From: Syntrophobacterales bacterium
GTDB taxonomy: Bacteria; Desulfobacterota; Syntrophobacteria; BM002
Reading direction: 5' to 3'
Length of the DNA: 7,542 bases
Assembly (NCBI GenBank): GCA_030601545.1
Contig: JAUVTM010000096.1
Location: 1-7,542 of the forward strand
The translations under genes and the position numbers were made by a program. The notes under the pieces were generated by a model that ran no database searches, was not told where the DNA came from, and worked only from the letters and a program-made list of their open reading frames with translations. Shown piece by piece: positions 1 through 6,053 of the stretch; the first letter of the stretch is position 1; each line of letters opens with the position of its first letter.

Positions 1-132
1 GAGTGGTGGCATCCTTTGGTGTCCGGTGACTTCAATACCGTCTACAAAGCGGGTATTTCGGTACGCGGCAAAGTAGTGCCCGAGCAATGCGTGAATCTTG
101 ACCAATTGGAAGAGTATATTTTTTCTTGGTAG
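1..132 (+). CDS. C-terminal end of an unidentified protein (5' end outside window)
   Basis: Frame 1 is open from the first base to a TAG at 130-132 and gives 43 residues ending in LEEYIFSW. The piece is rich in hydrophobic and acidic residues (VVPEQCVNLDQLEEYIFSW) and reads like a normal globular C-terminus, not random sequence. I do not recognise the family, and no motif is present that would allow a function. It ends about 100 bases before the IHF-alpha gene on the same strand, so the two could share a transcript. That it is coding rests only on the open frame and natural-looking composition over a short stretch. Confidence 0.45.
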   Translation, partial: EWWHPLVSGDFNTVYKAGISVRGKVVPEQCVNLDQLEEYIFSW

Positions 133-222
133 TGAGCGGGCGCCGCTGTATAGGTAATACGATGCAATGATTTAATCGCCTCTGGCAGAGCTTCATACTA
201 AAAAGTAATGTCATCAAAAAGG

Positions 223-229
223 TAGGAGG
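223..229 (+). promoter_or_regulatory. Strong Shine-Dalgarno for the IHF-alpha gene, inside a perfect palindrome
   Basis: TAGGAGG lies 7 bases before the ATG at 237, an optimal placement that fixes this start. The site is embedded in a perfect 10-base palindrome, GGAGGCCTCC, at 225-234, so the anti-Shine-Dalgarno-like CCTCC follows directly in the leader. A hairpin with no loop is not stable, so sequestration of the site is only a possibility. Confidence 0.75.
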
Positions 230-236
230 CCTCCCC

Positions 237-524
237 ATGACCCTCACCAAAGCACACATCGCCGTGCAAGTCTTGACCAAAACCGGTATCCCAAAGTGGA
301 GGACAGCCGAACTGGTCGATTCTGTTTTCGGGATTATCAAGCAAACACTGGAATCCGGCGAGGATGTTCTCATCACGGGGTTTGGGAAATTCACAGTGCG
401 CAAAAAAAATGAACGGAGGGGAAGGAACCCTCAGACCGGGGAATCAATAACGCTGCTACCCAGGAAGGTGGTCACGTTTAAGTGCGGTACGGTGCTGAGG
501 GATAGGGTGAATGGAAAAAGGTAG
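237..524 (+). CDS. ihfA: Integration host factor alpha subunit (HU/IHF family)
   Basis: This 95-residue protein has the usual length for HU/IHF and a collinear match to the family. It has an N-terminal helical dimerisation segment (TLTKAHIAVQVLTKTGIPK, then AELVDSVFGIIKQTLESGEDV), the ITGFGKF turn at residues 46-52, and the DNA-binding arm containing ERRGRNPQTGE at 59-69. In that arm P65 corresponds to the proline that intercalates between base pairs and bends DNA. The long C-terminal VVTFKCGTVLRDRVNG favours the IHF-alpha subtype over HU. IHF normally works as an alpha/beta heterodimer that shapes promoters, origins and recombination sites; no beta gene is in the window. In many bacteria ihfA follows pheT, but here the upstream gene is a different, unidentified one, so this may be an additional copy. 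A homodimeric HU-like role cannot be excluded. Confidence 0.9.
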   Translation: MTLTKAHIAVQVLTKTGIPKWRTAELVDSVFGIIKQTLESGEDVLITGFGKFTVRKKNERRGRNPQTGESITLLPRKVVTFKCGTVLRDRVNGKR

Positions 525-643
525 ATCTCCGTTCAAATGGTCATAACCCATAATGCTTCTTGGTTTTATTTAAGCGGATACCATTAGCTGACAGTAGCAA
601 GTGGTGGGATTGTTGTGGATACCTTAAACACGTACAAAGAGCC

Positions 644-829
644 ATGAAAACAAAAATACCATTCGATAACCCCAAACAGTGTCCATGTGGCCATAAACAT
701 CTTTCATGGTCTGGAGATGAAGAGGAGGTCTACTGCTGGGATTGCGACAAGAAATATCCCATCTCAAAGTGTTTGGGCTCGCAGAATACGGTATCTTCGA
801 CTGATGAAAAAGAAGAATCCTTTGAATAG
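644..829 (+). CDS. Small zinc-ribbon protein (61 aa), unknown function
   Basis: The protein is 61 residues with four well-placed cysteines: C13 and C15 in CPCGHKH, and C31 and C34 in CWDC. This is a CxC...CxxC zinc-ribbon knuckle pair; C43 and H17/H19 are extra potential ligands. The tail is acidic and Ser/Thr-rich (STDEKEESFE). The ATG at 644 was chosen because the protein then begins directly with the conserved-looking MKTKIPFDNPKQCPCG; the frame is open further up, to a TTG at 560, but that extension has no Shine-Dalgarno. The site before 644 is itself weak (AAAGAG). I recall similar orphan proteins from Desulfobacterota but know no assigned function. It is convergent with the 80-residue zinc-ribbon gene ending at 880. 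Confidence 0.7.
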   Translation: MKTKIPFDNPKQCPCGHKHLSWSGDEEEVYCWDCDKKYPISKCLGSQNTVSSTDEKEESFE

Positions 830-879
830 TCTAGCAACATGAAATCCCAGAAACCGTGGCTTCTTTTTCATACTTGGGC

Positions 880-1122
880 CTAAGCCTCACCAAATTCCCG
901 GGACATAAACGTATGACATTTCTTGCACAAGAAATAATTTGGCCCCTCAATTGGCTTGCCGCACCTCCAGCAAATGCGCTGCTTACTCTTTTTGCTGTGG
1001 GAGACTCGGTTGCCCTTGCTTTGAGCTGCGGTTTTGGAGTCGCCAGGTAAGTCTGCGCTATCCGAGCAAGCATCTGCGGCTTGCCCCTTGCCAGCCTTGT
1101 CGCCAAATGGGCTCTCCTGCAT
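880..1122 (-). CDS. Small zinc-ribbon protein (80 aa), unknown function
   Basis: The N-terminal half (residues 1-48) is low-complexity, hydrophilic and rich in Ser, Lys, Asp and Gly, and is probably disordered. It is followed by a compact ribbon with C51xxC54 (CWRCGKP) and C66xxC69 (CKKC), spaced 11 residues apart, and a short charged tail (MSREFGEA). This suits nucleic-acid or protein contact, but no function is known to me. An AGGA about 9 bases before the ATG serves as ribosome site. It follows the KH-domain gene on the same strand by 49 bases and is likely cotranscribed with it. A longer overlapping frame on this strand (831-1169) lacks such a motif and is treated as a shadow. Confidence 0.65.
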   Translation of the reverse strand: MQESPFGDKAGKGQAADACSDSADLPGDSKTAAQSKGNRVSHSKKSKQRICWRCGKPIEGPNYFLCKKCHTFMSREFGEA

Positions 1123-1171
1123 CGCTTAAATCCTGACAGTAGATCTAGTTGAATGGAACGTCTAACCACCC

Positions 1172-1408
1172 TTATTCGGTTAGTTCAAGGATAATGCTGC
1201 GTTTTGCTTTACCTGCAGCTGCCGACAGAATTGTCCGCAGGGCAGTGATGGTCACACCCTTCTTTCCGATCACCTTGCCGATATCTGCTTCATGGACTCC
1301 TAGTTCCAATACAGTGGTCGATATGCCCTTCGTTTCCCTGACAACCACCTGTTCTGGATAATCCACCAATGCTTTCACAATATATTCGGCCAGAGCCCTG
1401 ATTTCCAT
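1172..1408 (-). CDS. khpA: KH-domain RNA-binding protein, KhpA (YlqC) family
   Basis: The protein is 78 residues, the usual size of KhpA (about 76). It is a single type II KH domain and carries the RNA-binding GxxG loop as VIGKKG at 46-51 (GxxG = GKKG, 48-51), followed by the helix VTITALRTILSAAAGKAKRSIILEL typical of this family. KhpA binds RNA, often as a homodimer or with KhpB/Jag, and affects ribosome function, cell division and envelope genes in Gram-positives. In most bacteria the gene sits between rpsP and rimM. Here it has no ribosomal neighbours and is flanked by zinc-ribbon and unknown small genes, so it is either a relocated gene or a second copy. A GGGCGG stretch lies about 8 bases before the ATG. 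Confidence 0.88.
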   Translation of the reverse strand: MEIRALAEYIVKALVDYPEQVVVRETKGISTTVLELGVHEADIGKVIGKKGVTITALRTILSAAAGKAKRSIILELTE

Positions 1409-1478
1409 CTATTTCACCGCCCTTTTAGCACAATGGATCAGCTTTCTCTTTACGATGTCCCGCTTTGAGGGGAAGTTA

Positions 1479-1520
1479 GTTTTGCTTATTGTAAACGGGA
1501 ATAGCGAAAATAAGCAAAAC
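1479..1520. repeat. Inverted repeat, perfect 12-bp arms, 18-bp centre
   Basis: GTTTTGCTTATT at 1479-1490 is the exact reverse complement of AATAAGCAAAAC at 1509-1520. The arms are A/T-rich, and there is no T-run right after either arm, so an intrinsic terminator is unlikely. It lies in the 183-base gap between the 57-residue gene and the KhpA gene, about 70-110 bases upstream of the KhpA start, where an operator or mRNA structure would fit. No protein is known to me to bind this sequence. Confidence 0.6.
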
Positions 1521-1591
1521 CAAACGCAATGAATGCTCGTCTCACCAACTTTCAGTTGAAAGGCTGTGAACTCAATGTGATTGTAAGTCGT

Positions 1592-1765
1592 TCAATCTCC
1601 CTCTGTATAGAGTTTCCTATGTGTAAAACCGCTGACTTTTTGCCTATCCAAGTTATACTTTTTGACGATCTCAGGATCGATGTAGACTTTCTCACCGTTT
1701 ATGATTACGTAGACTTTCTTGAGAACTTTTTCTACTTCCTTATCCTTTTTTTTGCCGTAAGACAT
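1592..1765 (-). CDS. Small basic protein (57 aa), coupled to the upstream zinc-ribbon gene
   Basis: The frame encodes 57 residues: a lysine-rich start (MSYGKKKDKEVEKVLKKV), a short amphipathic core with a beta-strand look (VYVIINGEKVYIDPEIV), then KKYNLDRQKVSGFTHRKLYTEGD and a TGA. Its ATG shares one base with the TAA of the upstream 64-residue gene (TAATG, 1763-1767), a classic translational-coupling arrangement. That overlap and the clearly protein-like composition make it a real gene despite its length. I do not recognise the family; there are no cysteines and no membrane segment. It probably works with or alongside the zinc-ribbon protein encoded just before it. Confidence 0.65.
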   Translation of the reverse strand: MSYGKKKDKEVEKVLKKVYVIINGEKVYIDPEIVKKYNLDRQKVSGFTHRKLYTEGD

Positions 1766-1959
1766 TAACGATAACCTTCCTTTTTTGATTTACCTTTGGT
1801 TTTTGCAGTGGTGCTCTTAGGATGGGGTGGAAAAATCCCGTTACAACCGGGGCATCGAACCCATATGAGATCGATTTCTTTGTCCAGGCCCACGACTTCC
1901 ATTTCACTCGTTTGATCACAAAGCGAACAGAAAGATCTTAGGGTTTCCTTTTTCGGCAT
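1765..1959 (-). CDS. Small zinc-ribbon protein (64 aa), unknown function
   Basis: The protein has C11xxC14 (CSLC) and C36xxC39 (CPGC), spaced like a treble-clef or rubredoxin-type ribbon, then a lysine-rich tail (KSTTAKTKGKSKKEGYR) suited to binding nucleic acid. The middle, EVVGLDKEIDLIWVRCPGC, is typical of ribbons in which the second knuckle follows a beta strand. Function unknown. A small inverted repeat, TCAC-TCT-GTGA at 1963-1973, occupies the position where a Shine-Dalgarno would be expected, and no strong ribosome site is visible. It is followed without a gap by the 57-residue gene. Confidence 0.7.
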   Translation of the reverse strand: MPKKETLRSFCSLCDQTSEMEVVGLDKEIDLIWVRCPGCNGIFPPHPKSTTAKTKGKSKKEGYR

Positions 1960-1986
1960 GTATCACTCTGTGAGGTTGGTTGAATG

Positions 1987-2003
1987 AGGAAGAGTCTCTT
2001 CCT
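1987..2003. repeat. Short inverted repeat between two - strand genes
   Basis: AGGAAGAG and CTCTTCCT are perfect 8-bp arms around a single T. As RNA this would form a six-pair stem with a five-base loop just after the stop of the 103-residue gene. There is no U-tract, so it could be an attenuator-like hairpin, a processing site or an operator; termination is doubtful. Confidence 0.4.
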
Positions 2004-2018
2004 AGTGATTGAAGCGGC

Positions 2019-2330
2019 TCACTTTGACGCCTGCACTATTTGCCACGCTTGGGCGACTATGGCCAATTCCTCCTCACCTAGCTCCTTCACTATCAATATT
2101 GTGTCCGGGGTTGTTTCAACGCCCAAAGATTCCGCTAGGCTATCGAAAGTATCCAGAAAATCCGTTGTGCTAGCGCAGGGAAACTCGATTCTTTTGGATA
2201 CGAGGACGGATTCTCTTGCTAGCTTGCTGATAAAATGGATACGAATATAGAGAGATTTCTGACTGGCTGTGTCATCGTGAGTCACCTTCCCTACTTCTAT
2301 CTTTTTAATATTGCTATGCTTCTCACTCAT
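2019..2330 (-). CDS. Hypothetical protein (103 aa)
   Basis: I do not recognise this protein. It has no cysteine motif, signal peptide or membrane segment. The first 15 residues are charged (MSEKHSNIKKIEVGK). The rest looks like a small soluble alpha/beta fold: strands around SLYIRIHFISKLA and ESVLVSKRIEF, then an acidic part, LDTFDSLAESLGVE, TILIVKELGEEELAIVAQAWQIVQ. AGGA nine bases before the ATG supports the start. It lies 52 bases behind the HTH-cupin regulator on the same strand and is probably expressed from the regulator's promoter, so it may be part of what that regulator controls. Confidence 0.6.
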   Translation of the reverse strand: MSEKHSNIKKIEVGKVTHDDTASQKSLYIRIHFISKLARESVLVSKRIEFPCASTTDFLDTFDSLAESLGVETTPDTILIVKELGEEELAIVAQAWQIVQASK

Positions 2331-2382
2331 TTTTTACCGTCCTGTTTGTGCATTCTGACGAGCCCCTCCTTCCAGATGCCTT

Positions 2383-2970
2383 TCACACAAAAATCGGGGG
2401 ATTGATTACAATGACTGCTTTGGCTGTCTGCTTGCCAGGGTTACGCCACCGGTTCTTTAGCGACGATGAAAAGTGAACGCTATCTCCCGGCTCCAAATGA
2501 TATTGATCTGGCCCTAGCTCTAGGGAGATCTGCCCCTCGAGCAGCATGCCCCAGATTTCACCATTGGGGAAGGGTGGAAATTCAAGTTCGCCACCCACAC
2601 GAATATTGAGCTGCCTGGATTCCATCTGTTTTCTATGGATGTCGGCAGTGAGCATCTCAAATTCCACATTCGAATCGCTGTTAATAAGCTTTTTCCTCTT
2701 GCTCTTCCTTACTACCGTCTTCTCCATGGTATCGTCTGCTCTTGCAATAGAAGAGGGCGAGGGGCTAACTTGACGAGTTCGAGGAAATTGAAGAGCCGCC
2801 TGCGAGTTTTCCTGATCCAGCAACCACGCTTCCAGGGCTTCCTCCCTTACCCGCCACTGCTTTTCAAAACGCACGGCCGGGATCTTACCTTCCTTGGCAA
2901 GCTTATAGACCGTCGCCTCATTGAGCTTGACAAGCTCGGCCACCTCTTTGACGGTAAGCATCTTTTTCAT
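2383..2970 (-). CDS. HTH (excisionase/MerR-like) - cupin fusion transcriptional regulator
   Basis: This 195-residue protein has two domains. Residues 4-52 (LTVKEVAELVKLNEATVYKL...EEALEAWL) are an excisionase-type helix-turn-helix, with the diagnostic sequence VYKLAKEGKIPAVRFEKQWR covering recognition helix and wing. Residues 53-117 are a polar linker with a basic KSKRKK patch. Residues 118-193 are a single cupin barrel: GELEFPPF, GEIWGMLLEGQISLELG (137-153), the turn GDS (162-164) and NRWRNPG (173-179). Cupin-linked regulators of the XRE type sense small molecules; this one uses the same layout with another DNA-binding head. The usual histidine ligand before the RWRN stretch is replaced (SSLKNRWRN), so metal binding may be lost. 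The promoter overlaps repeated boxes, suggesting autoregulation. A partial duplicate lies at 6990-7211. Confidence 0.8.
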   Translation of the reverse strand: MKKMLTVKEVAELVKLNEATVYKLAKEGKIPAVRFEKQWRVREEALEAWLLDQENSQAALQFPRTRQVSPSPSSIARADDTMEKTVVRKSKRKKLINSDSNVEFEMLTADIHRKQMESRQLNIRVGGELEFPPFPNGEIWGMLLEGQISLELGPDQYHLEPGDSVHFSSSLKNRWRNPGKQTAKAVIVINPPIFV

Positions 2971-2988
2971 GATTCACCCACTCATTGA

Positions 2989-3045
2989 CAAATTAGATCA
3001 TTTAAGCCTTAGTTGGCCTAATTTGATAGCATCTTACCTAATTTG
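2989..3045. promoter_or_regulatory. Probable operator: three CCTAATTTG-type boxes at the HTH-cupin promoter
   Basis: On the + strand CCTAATTTG occurs at 3017-3025 and again at 3037-3045, start to start exactly 20 bp, i.e. two helical turns on the same face. An inverted third copy, CAAATTAGA, lies at 2989-2997. The two direct copies cover the -10 and the spacer of the predicted promoter. The natural candidate ligand is the HTH-cupin protein itself; that link is inference. Confidence 0.55.
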
Positions 3046-3051
3046 TGTCAA
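3023..3051 (-). promoter_or_regulatory. Sigma70-like promoter of the HTH-cupin gene
   Basis: On the - strand there is a perfect -35, TTGACA (3051-3046), a 17-bp spacer, and a -10 TATCAA (3028-3023) that matches four of six consensus bases. Transcription would begin near 3016, leaving a leader of about 45 bases before the ATG at 2970. The element is conserved without change in the duplicate at 7170-7198. Confidence 0.65.
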
Positions 3052-3165
3052 TTTGAAAGAAGATAGGAGTTGCCCCAAAAATATTATCGTCGTTAGGCAA
3101 ATGTGTTGTAAAGTCAAAAAGTTATGGGTGTGAGGAAGTGAAATTGACTGAGTTGGCCGGCGACG

Positions 3166-3233
3166 GGTCATGGGGGAGGCCCGCCCGCCATCGCGAGCCG
3201 CTCAGGCAAGGCGGGCGGGCCTCCCCCATGACC
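3166..3233. repeat. Large G+C-rich inverted repeat, 24-bp perfect arms, 20-base loop
   Basis: The arm at 3166-3189 (beginning GGTCATGGGGGAGGC) is the exact reverse complement of 3210-3233, with the loop at 3190-3209. As RNA or single-stranded DNA this is an extremely stable hairpin. It is not followed by a T-run, so it is not a standard terminator for either neighbour. A REP/MITE-like element or the footprint of a mobile element is possible. No transposase is nearby, and no flanking target duplication was recognised. Confidence 0.75.
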
Positions 3234-3592
3234 ATGAGTTTTGTACAATTGGTCCTCAAAAAATGGGGAAACTTCTTTCCAGCATCAGCTTGACTGACAT
3301 GCTTGCAATAGAGTATGCTCAAGTATGCTTTATCTGGAGGGGTGGAAGAGCTTGCCAACTCACGGCCATGACCCTTGCCGGATTGCAACACTACCTCTTA
3401 GCGCTTGCCAAGCTGATTGGCTCTGGTTTTTCTCTGGAGAGCCCCGCTCAGTGTACACTCGGGGAAAGCTTTAATTAGTTTAGACTACTGCTTCTGGCAA
3501 CGGTGGGGTCTTTGTCTGCAGGGCGCTGTTTTATGCTGAGCGGTGTCCGCTTGGTATGCGTCTGCTGAGGCGGTGCAGTCCACGTATATCTC
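3234..3592. other. Intergenic stretch without a convincing gene, upstream of the inositol operon
   Basis: The open frames here are short, run through the inverted repeat on one side and resemble nothing I know, so no gene is called. Visible structure: a phased direct repeat AGTATGCT at 3312-3319 and 3322-3329 (10-bp period); a hairpin with CCCCG (3442-3446) and CGGGG (3460-3464) arms enclosing the palindrome AGTGTACACT; and a small hairpin, AGCGG/CCGCT, at 3539-3551. The inositol operon promoter should lie in this stretch, but no convincing -35/-10 pair was found. Confidence 0.5.
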
Positions 3593-3622
3593 ATGAGGTG
3601 CAGAAAGGAAGGCGAACAAGGT

Positions 3623-4786
3623 ATGAGCAACATCAAAATCGGTATCATTGGGGTTGGAAATTGCGCCAGTTCATTGATTCAGGGAATCTATTATTATAAG
3701 GATAAGGGTAGCGAAGAGGCCATCGGCCTGATGCATTGGGACATCGGCGGATACAAGCCCTACGATATCGAGGTGGTAGCGGCCTTTGAGATCGACCGTC
3801 GCAAGGTTGGTAAGGATGTGGCCGAGGCGATCTTCGAGAAACCAAACTGTACAACGGTGTTCTGCAACGACATACCAAAGACCGGTGTGGCCGTGCAGAT
3901 GGGGCGGATCCTGGACGGATTCTCCGACCATATGCACAACTATGACGACAAACACACCTTCGCCATAGCCGACGAACCGGAACCTGACCAGCACGAAGTG
4001 ATCCAGGTTCTCATGGAGTCGGGCACGGAAGTCCTGTTAAACTACCTCCCGGTGGGCTCGGAGCAGGCTACCCGCTTTTATGCTGAGTGCGCCCTGGAAG
4101 CAGGGGTGGCCTTTATAAACAACATACCTGTCTTTATTGCCAGCGATCCTGTCAGGGCCAAGCGTTTCGAGGAGAGAAATCTTCCTATCATCGGTGACGA
4201 CATCAAGTCCCAGCTCGGCGCCACCATCACCCACCGAGTACTGACCGATCTGTTCAATAAACGGGGGGTCAAGCTGGAACGCACCTATCAACTCAATACC
4301 GGAGGCAACACCGACTTCCTCAACATGCTCAACCGCAGCCGGTTGCTGTCCAAAAAGGAGTCCAAAACAGAAGCGGTCCAAGCGGTTGCAGCCCAGCGGA
4401 TGGATGCCGAAAATATCCACATCGGGCCCAGCGACTACGTAGCCTGGCAAAAGGATAACAAGGTCTGCTTCATCCGCATGGAAGGTAAGCTGTTCGGTGA
4501 TGTACCCATGAATCTGGAGTTACGTCTTTCAGTGGAAGATTCCCCCAATTCCGCCGGTGTCGGCATTGATGCCATCCGCTGTTGCAAGCTGGCACTGGAC
4601 CGGGGCGAAGGCGGCGTCCTGTACGGGCCGTCAGCCTATTTCATGAAGCATCCGCCCCGGCAGTACACAGATGATGAAGCCTATCGGCTGACCGAGACCT
4701 TTATCAACGGAACCTGGGGGAAGAAACCGGATGAAATGCCTGATTATCGCCGCCGGCAAAGGCAGCAGGCTGTGTCGGAAAGGTAA
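3623..4786 (+). CDS. ino1: myo-Inositol-1-phosphate synthase
   Basis: This NAD-dependent enzyme (EC 5.5.1.4) converts glucose 6-phosphate to 1L-myo-inositol 1-phosphate. From the ATG at 3623 it is 387 residues, of the compact actinobacterial/archaeal class (about 360-390). Visible motifs: the N-terminal Rossmann loop GIIGVGNCASS (7-17), LPVGSE, FIASDP, the active-site stretch GDDIKSQLGATITHR (191-205), LNTGGNTDFLNML (224-234), HIGPSDYVAW (266-275) and DSPNSAGV (306-313). ATG 3623 is preferred over the in-frame ATG at 3593 because AAGGAAGG lies about 10 bases before it and the NAD motif then starts at the usual distance; the earlier start would add a basic decapeptide within the ribosome site. 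The C-terminus extends about 20 basic, Gln/Arg-rich residues past the normal end and overlaps the next gene by 56 bases. Confidence 0.95.
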   Translation: MSNIKIGIIGVGNCASSLIQGIYYYKDKGSEEAIGLMHWDIGGYKPYDIEVVAAFEIDRRKVGKDVAEAIFEKPNCTTVFCNDIPKTGVAVQMGRILDGFSDHMHNYDDKHTFAIADEPEPDQHEVIQVLMESGTEVLLNYLPVGSEQATRFYAECALEAGVAFINNIPVFIASDPVRAKRFEERNLPIIGDDIKSQLGATITHRVLTDLFNKRGVKLERTYQLNTGGNTDFLNMLNRSRLLSKKESKTEAVQAVAAQRMDAENIHIGPSDYVAWQKDNKVCFIRMEGKLFGDVPMNLELRLSVEDSPNSAGVGIDAIRCCKLALDRGEGGVLYGPSAYFMKHPPRQYTDDEAYRLTETFINGTWGKKPDEMPDYRRRQRQQAVSER

Positions 4787-6053
4787 TTGCAAACCCCTCG
4801 TCCCCATCCTGGGGGTACCCCTCCTTGAGCGGGTGATTCGCTGCGCCATCCAGGGAGAAAACGATGATTTTTATGTGGTCAGCGGCTACCAAGGGGACCG
4901 GGTGCGTCATTTTCTGGACGATTTGGCCCGCCGCTGCCGTGTAAAGATCACACATATCATCAACGACGACTGGGAACTGGACAACGGGCTATCAGTGCTC
5001 AAGGCCAGGGAGTACCTGGACGGCCCCTTCCTCCTGTTGATGGGTGATCATCTCTTCGATCCCGCCATCCTGCGCGATCTGACCAGGAGGCCCATCGGCG
5101 AGGGGGAGATCACCCTCGCCGTGGACTCCTACACCACGAACTCGCTAATCGACATGGACGATGTCACGCGGGTGCAGTTGGAAAACGGCAAGGTGCGTGA
5201 CATTGGCAAGGGGTTGGCATCGTTCAATGGCGTGGATGCTGGTATCTTTCTCTGTACCCCCGTGCTGTTTGAGGCCTTGGAACGAAGCGCGGCGATACAT
5301 GGAGATACCAGCCTATCAGGCGGGGTGCGCTGCCTGGCCACCGCAGGCAAGGTGAAAGCCTTGGACATCCAAGGCAGGTTCTGGCTGGACGTTGACGATC
5401 CCAAGGCTCTGGAAAAGGCAGAGCGCGTCCTGCTGGAGCGATTGCGGGACAAGCCCAACGACGGCCCGGTTTCCAGGTACCTCAACCGTCCACTGTCGGT
5501 GAGAATCTCCCGACAGCTGACACGACTGGCGATATCCCCCAACCAGATATCGCTGGTGTCGTTTCTGTTTTCTCTTCTTGCTGCAGGGCTGTTCGCGGTA
5601 GGCGGCTATCCCGCCCTGCTGGCTGGCGGCGTACTTGCCCAGGTTGCCTCCATAATTGACGGTTGCGACGGTGAGGTGGCACGGCTGAAGTTCCGTGAGA
5701 GCGATTTCGGCGGCTGGTTCGACGCGGTGCTGGACCGCTATGCCGATGCCTTCCTGTTGTTCGGACTAACATGGCACGCCTACGGTGCAAGAGCTGATGG
5801 GATTACTCTCCTTATAGGTTTTTTAGCGATTATCGGCTCCTTCATGCTGAGCTACACCGCCGACAAATACGACAGTCTCATGCGCGGTCGCATTGCTGGC
5901 GGCAGGAGGCTGCGTGTCGGCCGCGATATCCGGGTTTTCCTCATCTTTTTGGGTGCCCTCTTCAACCAGCCTTTTGGAGCCCTGGCGGTCATTGCCGTCC
6001 TGATGAACACAGAAACTGTTCGCAGAGTGATTGTGTGTCGTGGCAAGAAGTAG
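4731..6053 (+). CDS. Bifunctional CTP:inositol-1-phosphate cytidylyltransferase / CDP-inositol:alcohol phosphotransferase (IPCT/DIPPS type)
   Basis: This protein is 440 residues with two domains. Residues 1-235 are a nucleotidyltransferase: IIAAGKGSRL (5-14), K21-P22, the MGDH metal site (104-107), and LDVDDP (219-224). From about residue 248 to the end it is a membrane CDP-alcohol phosphotransferase with several hydrophobic helices and the complete signature DGx2ARx8Gx3Dx3D (D313, G314, A317, R318, G327, D331, D335). The order, the MGDH and DVD motifs and the SRxLNRxxSxRIS linker match the IPCT/DIPPS enzyme I remember from Archaeoglobus fulgidus, which makes CDP-inositol and joins it to inositol 1-phosphate. 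In this bacterium the acceptor could instead be a lipid alcohol, giving an inositol phospholipid as reported for Rhodothermus marinus. The start has GGGGAAG about 8 bases upstream and lies inside the inositol-phosphate synthase gene. Confidence 0.9.
   Translation: MKCLIIAAGKGSRLCRKGNCKPLVPILGVPLLERVIRCAIQGENDDFYVVSGYQGDRVRHFLDDLARRCRVKITHIINDDWELDNGLSVLKAREYLDGPFLLLMGDHLFDPAILRDLTRRPIGEGEITLAVDSYTTNSLIDMDDVTRVQLENGKVRDIGKGLASFNGVDAGIFLCTPVLFEALERSAAIHGDTSLSGGVRCLATAGKVKALDIQGRFWLDVDDPKALEKAERVLLERLRDKPNDGPVSRYLNRPLSVRISRQLTRLAISPNQISLVSFLFSLLAAGLFAVGGYPALLAGGVLAQVASIIDGCDGEVARLKFRESDFGGWFDAVLDRYADAFLLFGLTWHAYGARADGITLLIGFLAIIGSFMLSYTADKYDSLMRGRIAGGRRLRVGRDIRVFLIFLGALFNQPFGALAVIAVLMNTETVRRVIVCRGKK

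Noticed and set aside
560..643. TTG-initiated extension of the 61-residue zinc-ribbon gene
   Set aside because: No Shine-Dalgarno, and the segment lacks resemblance to the remainder; kept only as an alternative.
1529..1768. 79-codon + strand frame rich in Phe and Leu
   Set aside because: It is the antisense of the coupled 57-residue gene; the hydrophobic look comes from complementing Lys/Glu codons.
2635..2988. Two + strand frames sharing a similar C-terminal peptide (2635-2988 and 6856-7143)
   Set aside because: They share sequence only because the HTH gene 5' end is duplicated; both are antisense shadows of it.
3442..3464. Terminator at the CCCCG/CGGGG hairpin
   Set aside because: The stem is only five pairs, is followed by AAAGCTTTAATT with no T-run, and no gene ends just upstream on the + strand.
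3170..3478. Open frame of 102 codons and opposite frame 3122-3391
   Set aside because: Both depend on the G+C-rich inverted repeat for much of their length, have no recognisable motif and no ribosome site.
3550..3570. Sigma54-like element (TTGGTATGCGTCTGCT) before the inositol operon
   Set aside because: The GG and GC elements are 9 bases apart, not 10, and flanking consensus bases are missing.
3593..3622. Upstream in-frame ATG for inositol-phosphate synthase adding MRCRKEGEQG
   Set aside because: Its codons overlap the AAGGAAGG ribosome site of the better-placed ATG at 3623, and family members begin just before the NAD motif.
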